Shown here piece after piece: positions 63,594-64,000 of a stretch of DNA of 64,000 bases. Origin of the DNA: Candidatus Delongbacteria bacterium (lineage in GTDB: Bacteria; CAIWAD01); contig JACKCN010000004.1 in NCBI GenBank assembly GCA_020634015.1, positions 310,001 to 374,000 of the forward strand. The letters run 5' to 3'. Numbering within the stretch: the first letter of the stretch is position 1; each line of letters begins with the position of its first letter. The notes beneath the pieces are model-generated. The model was not told the DNA's origin. It ran no database searches and saw only the letters and a program-made list of their open reading frames with translations. The position numbers and the translations under genes are program-made.

Positions 63594-64000
63594 TCACGCT
63601 CTGGCCCCGCCCAGATCCGGTGCGGTGATGAACGCGCCCTTCTCGCGGATCGAACGTGCATCATAGCTGATCATTCTCTGGATCGACGGATTGCGATGCC
63701 ACGGCAGGCGCGCGTCTTCCGCCCAGAACTCGAGGCAGCCGTTCATGCCGATCCGGTTCTGCTCCATGTCCCGATGGTCAACGACCCCGTTCTCCCGGGT
63801 TCCGGCATTCGCGGGTCCCCAACAGGATACGTAGAATCCCTGATTGATGAAGTCCACACAGGAGGCAGCGAATCGTGAGCGCGACTGAGTGCTGAGCGCC
63901 TCGTCCCAAAAATGTGCCGACCCGCTCCAGCCACCAACGGAATTCTGGGTCTTCAGGTACGCGTGCTCAACCTTCAGCAGTTGCCGCTGATGATGACTTC
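63594..64000 (-). CDS. Unrecognised protein, C-terminal part (truncated by window edge)
   Basis: The minus-strand frame ending at 63594 stays open to the right edge, giving about 134 residues of the 3' end of a gene. Visible runs are SVGGWSGSAHFWDEALSTQ, CVDFINQGFYVSCWGP and FWAEDARLPWHRNPS, rich in Trp, Cys and His. Composition looks like a folded enzyme or secreted domain, but I recognise no family. The start is outside the window. It lies 85 nt upstream of the dehydrogenase gene in the same direction. Confidence 0.6.
   Translation of the reverse strand, partial: SHHQRQLLKVEHAYLKTQNSVGGWSGSAHFWDEALSTQSRSRFAASCVDFINQGFYVSCWGPANAGTRENGVVDHRDMEQNRIGMNGCLEFWAEDARLPWHRNPSIQRMISYDARSIREKGAFITAPDLGGARA

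Overview
The window is GC-rich, densely coding DNA that reads as a chromosome segment of an uncultured member of the FCB group (Bacteroidota/Fibrobacterota/Delongbacteria-like lineages). The evidence is four large secreted proteins ending in a 'PNPFNP'-type C-terminal sorting / FlgD-Ig-like domain (2-1144, 4464-7037, 13997-16042, 54329-57409), a PorV/UPF0164-like outer-membrane protein (32600-33541), several lipoproteins, and a complete Na+-translocating decarboxylase cluster. I cannot name the phylum from sequence alone. No rRNA, tRNA, CRISPR array or intact insertion sequence was seen.

Layout. 0-9.8 kb: the 3' end of a secreted protein, motA-motB, hisS overlapping a secreted PPC-like protein, a PAS/PAS hybrid histidine kinase and a lipoprotein. 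9.9-11.3 kb: a non-coding tandem array with REP-like hairpins. 11.3-20.9 kb: alr translationally coupled to an M20 amidohydrolase, a 14-repeat RCC1 propeller, a NAD(P)-binding protein, an MBL-fold hydrolase, a yeast-FCY1-like cytosine deaminase, a flavodoxin-fold reductase and comM. 21.0-21.6 kb: a 36-bp minisatellite. 21.9-26.2 kb: an acyl-CoA carboxyltransferase, a K+ channel with RCK domain, and a sulfide:quinone-reductase-like flavoprotein followed by a 38-residue protein. 26.3-35.7 kb: envelope proteins, a TIGR01777 epimerase, dps, the Na+ pump (CT, gamma, biotin carrier, beta subunits), a PorV-like protein, a DHH phosphoesterase and a lipoprotein. 36-43.5 kb: a four-repeat Ig protein, a secreted GH57 enzyme and a ClpP-like protease.

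43.7-49.6 kb holds the most distinctive unit: four genes read leftward from an FNR-type box, with three of the junctions overlapping by 4 nt or separated by only 14 nt. They encode a membrane-anchored octaheme cytochrome of the tetrathionate-reductase family, a heptaheme cytochrome fused to an EF-hand loop and a cytochrome b membrane domain, and two YeeE/YedE-type sulfur transporters, the second carrying a rhodanese-like domain without its active-site cysteine. Together with the SQR-like gene this points to anaerobic sulfur-compound metabolism.

49.7-64 kb is more accessory in character: SRPBCC and DinB/DUF1569 proteins, a MITE-like element that supplies the stop codon of a gene, two alcohol-dehydrogenase-superfamily enzymes, an FG-GAP/VCBS protein, a cyclase with a Tll0287-like CxxCH heme-sensor domain, a decayed GH130 fragment, a GNAT acetyltransferase, a methyltransferase, and an unrecognised gene running off the right edge.
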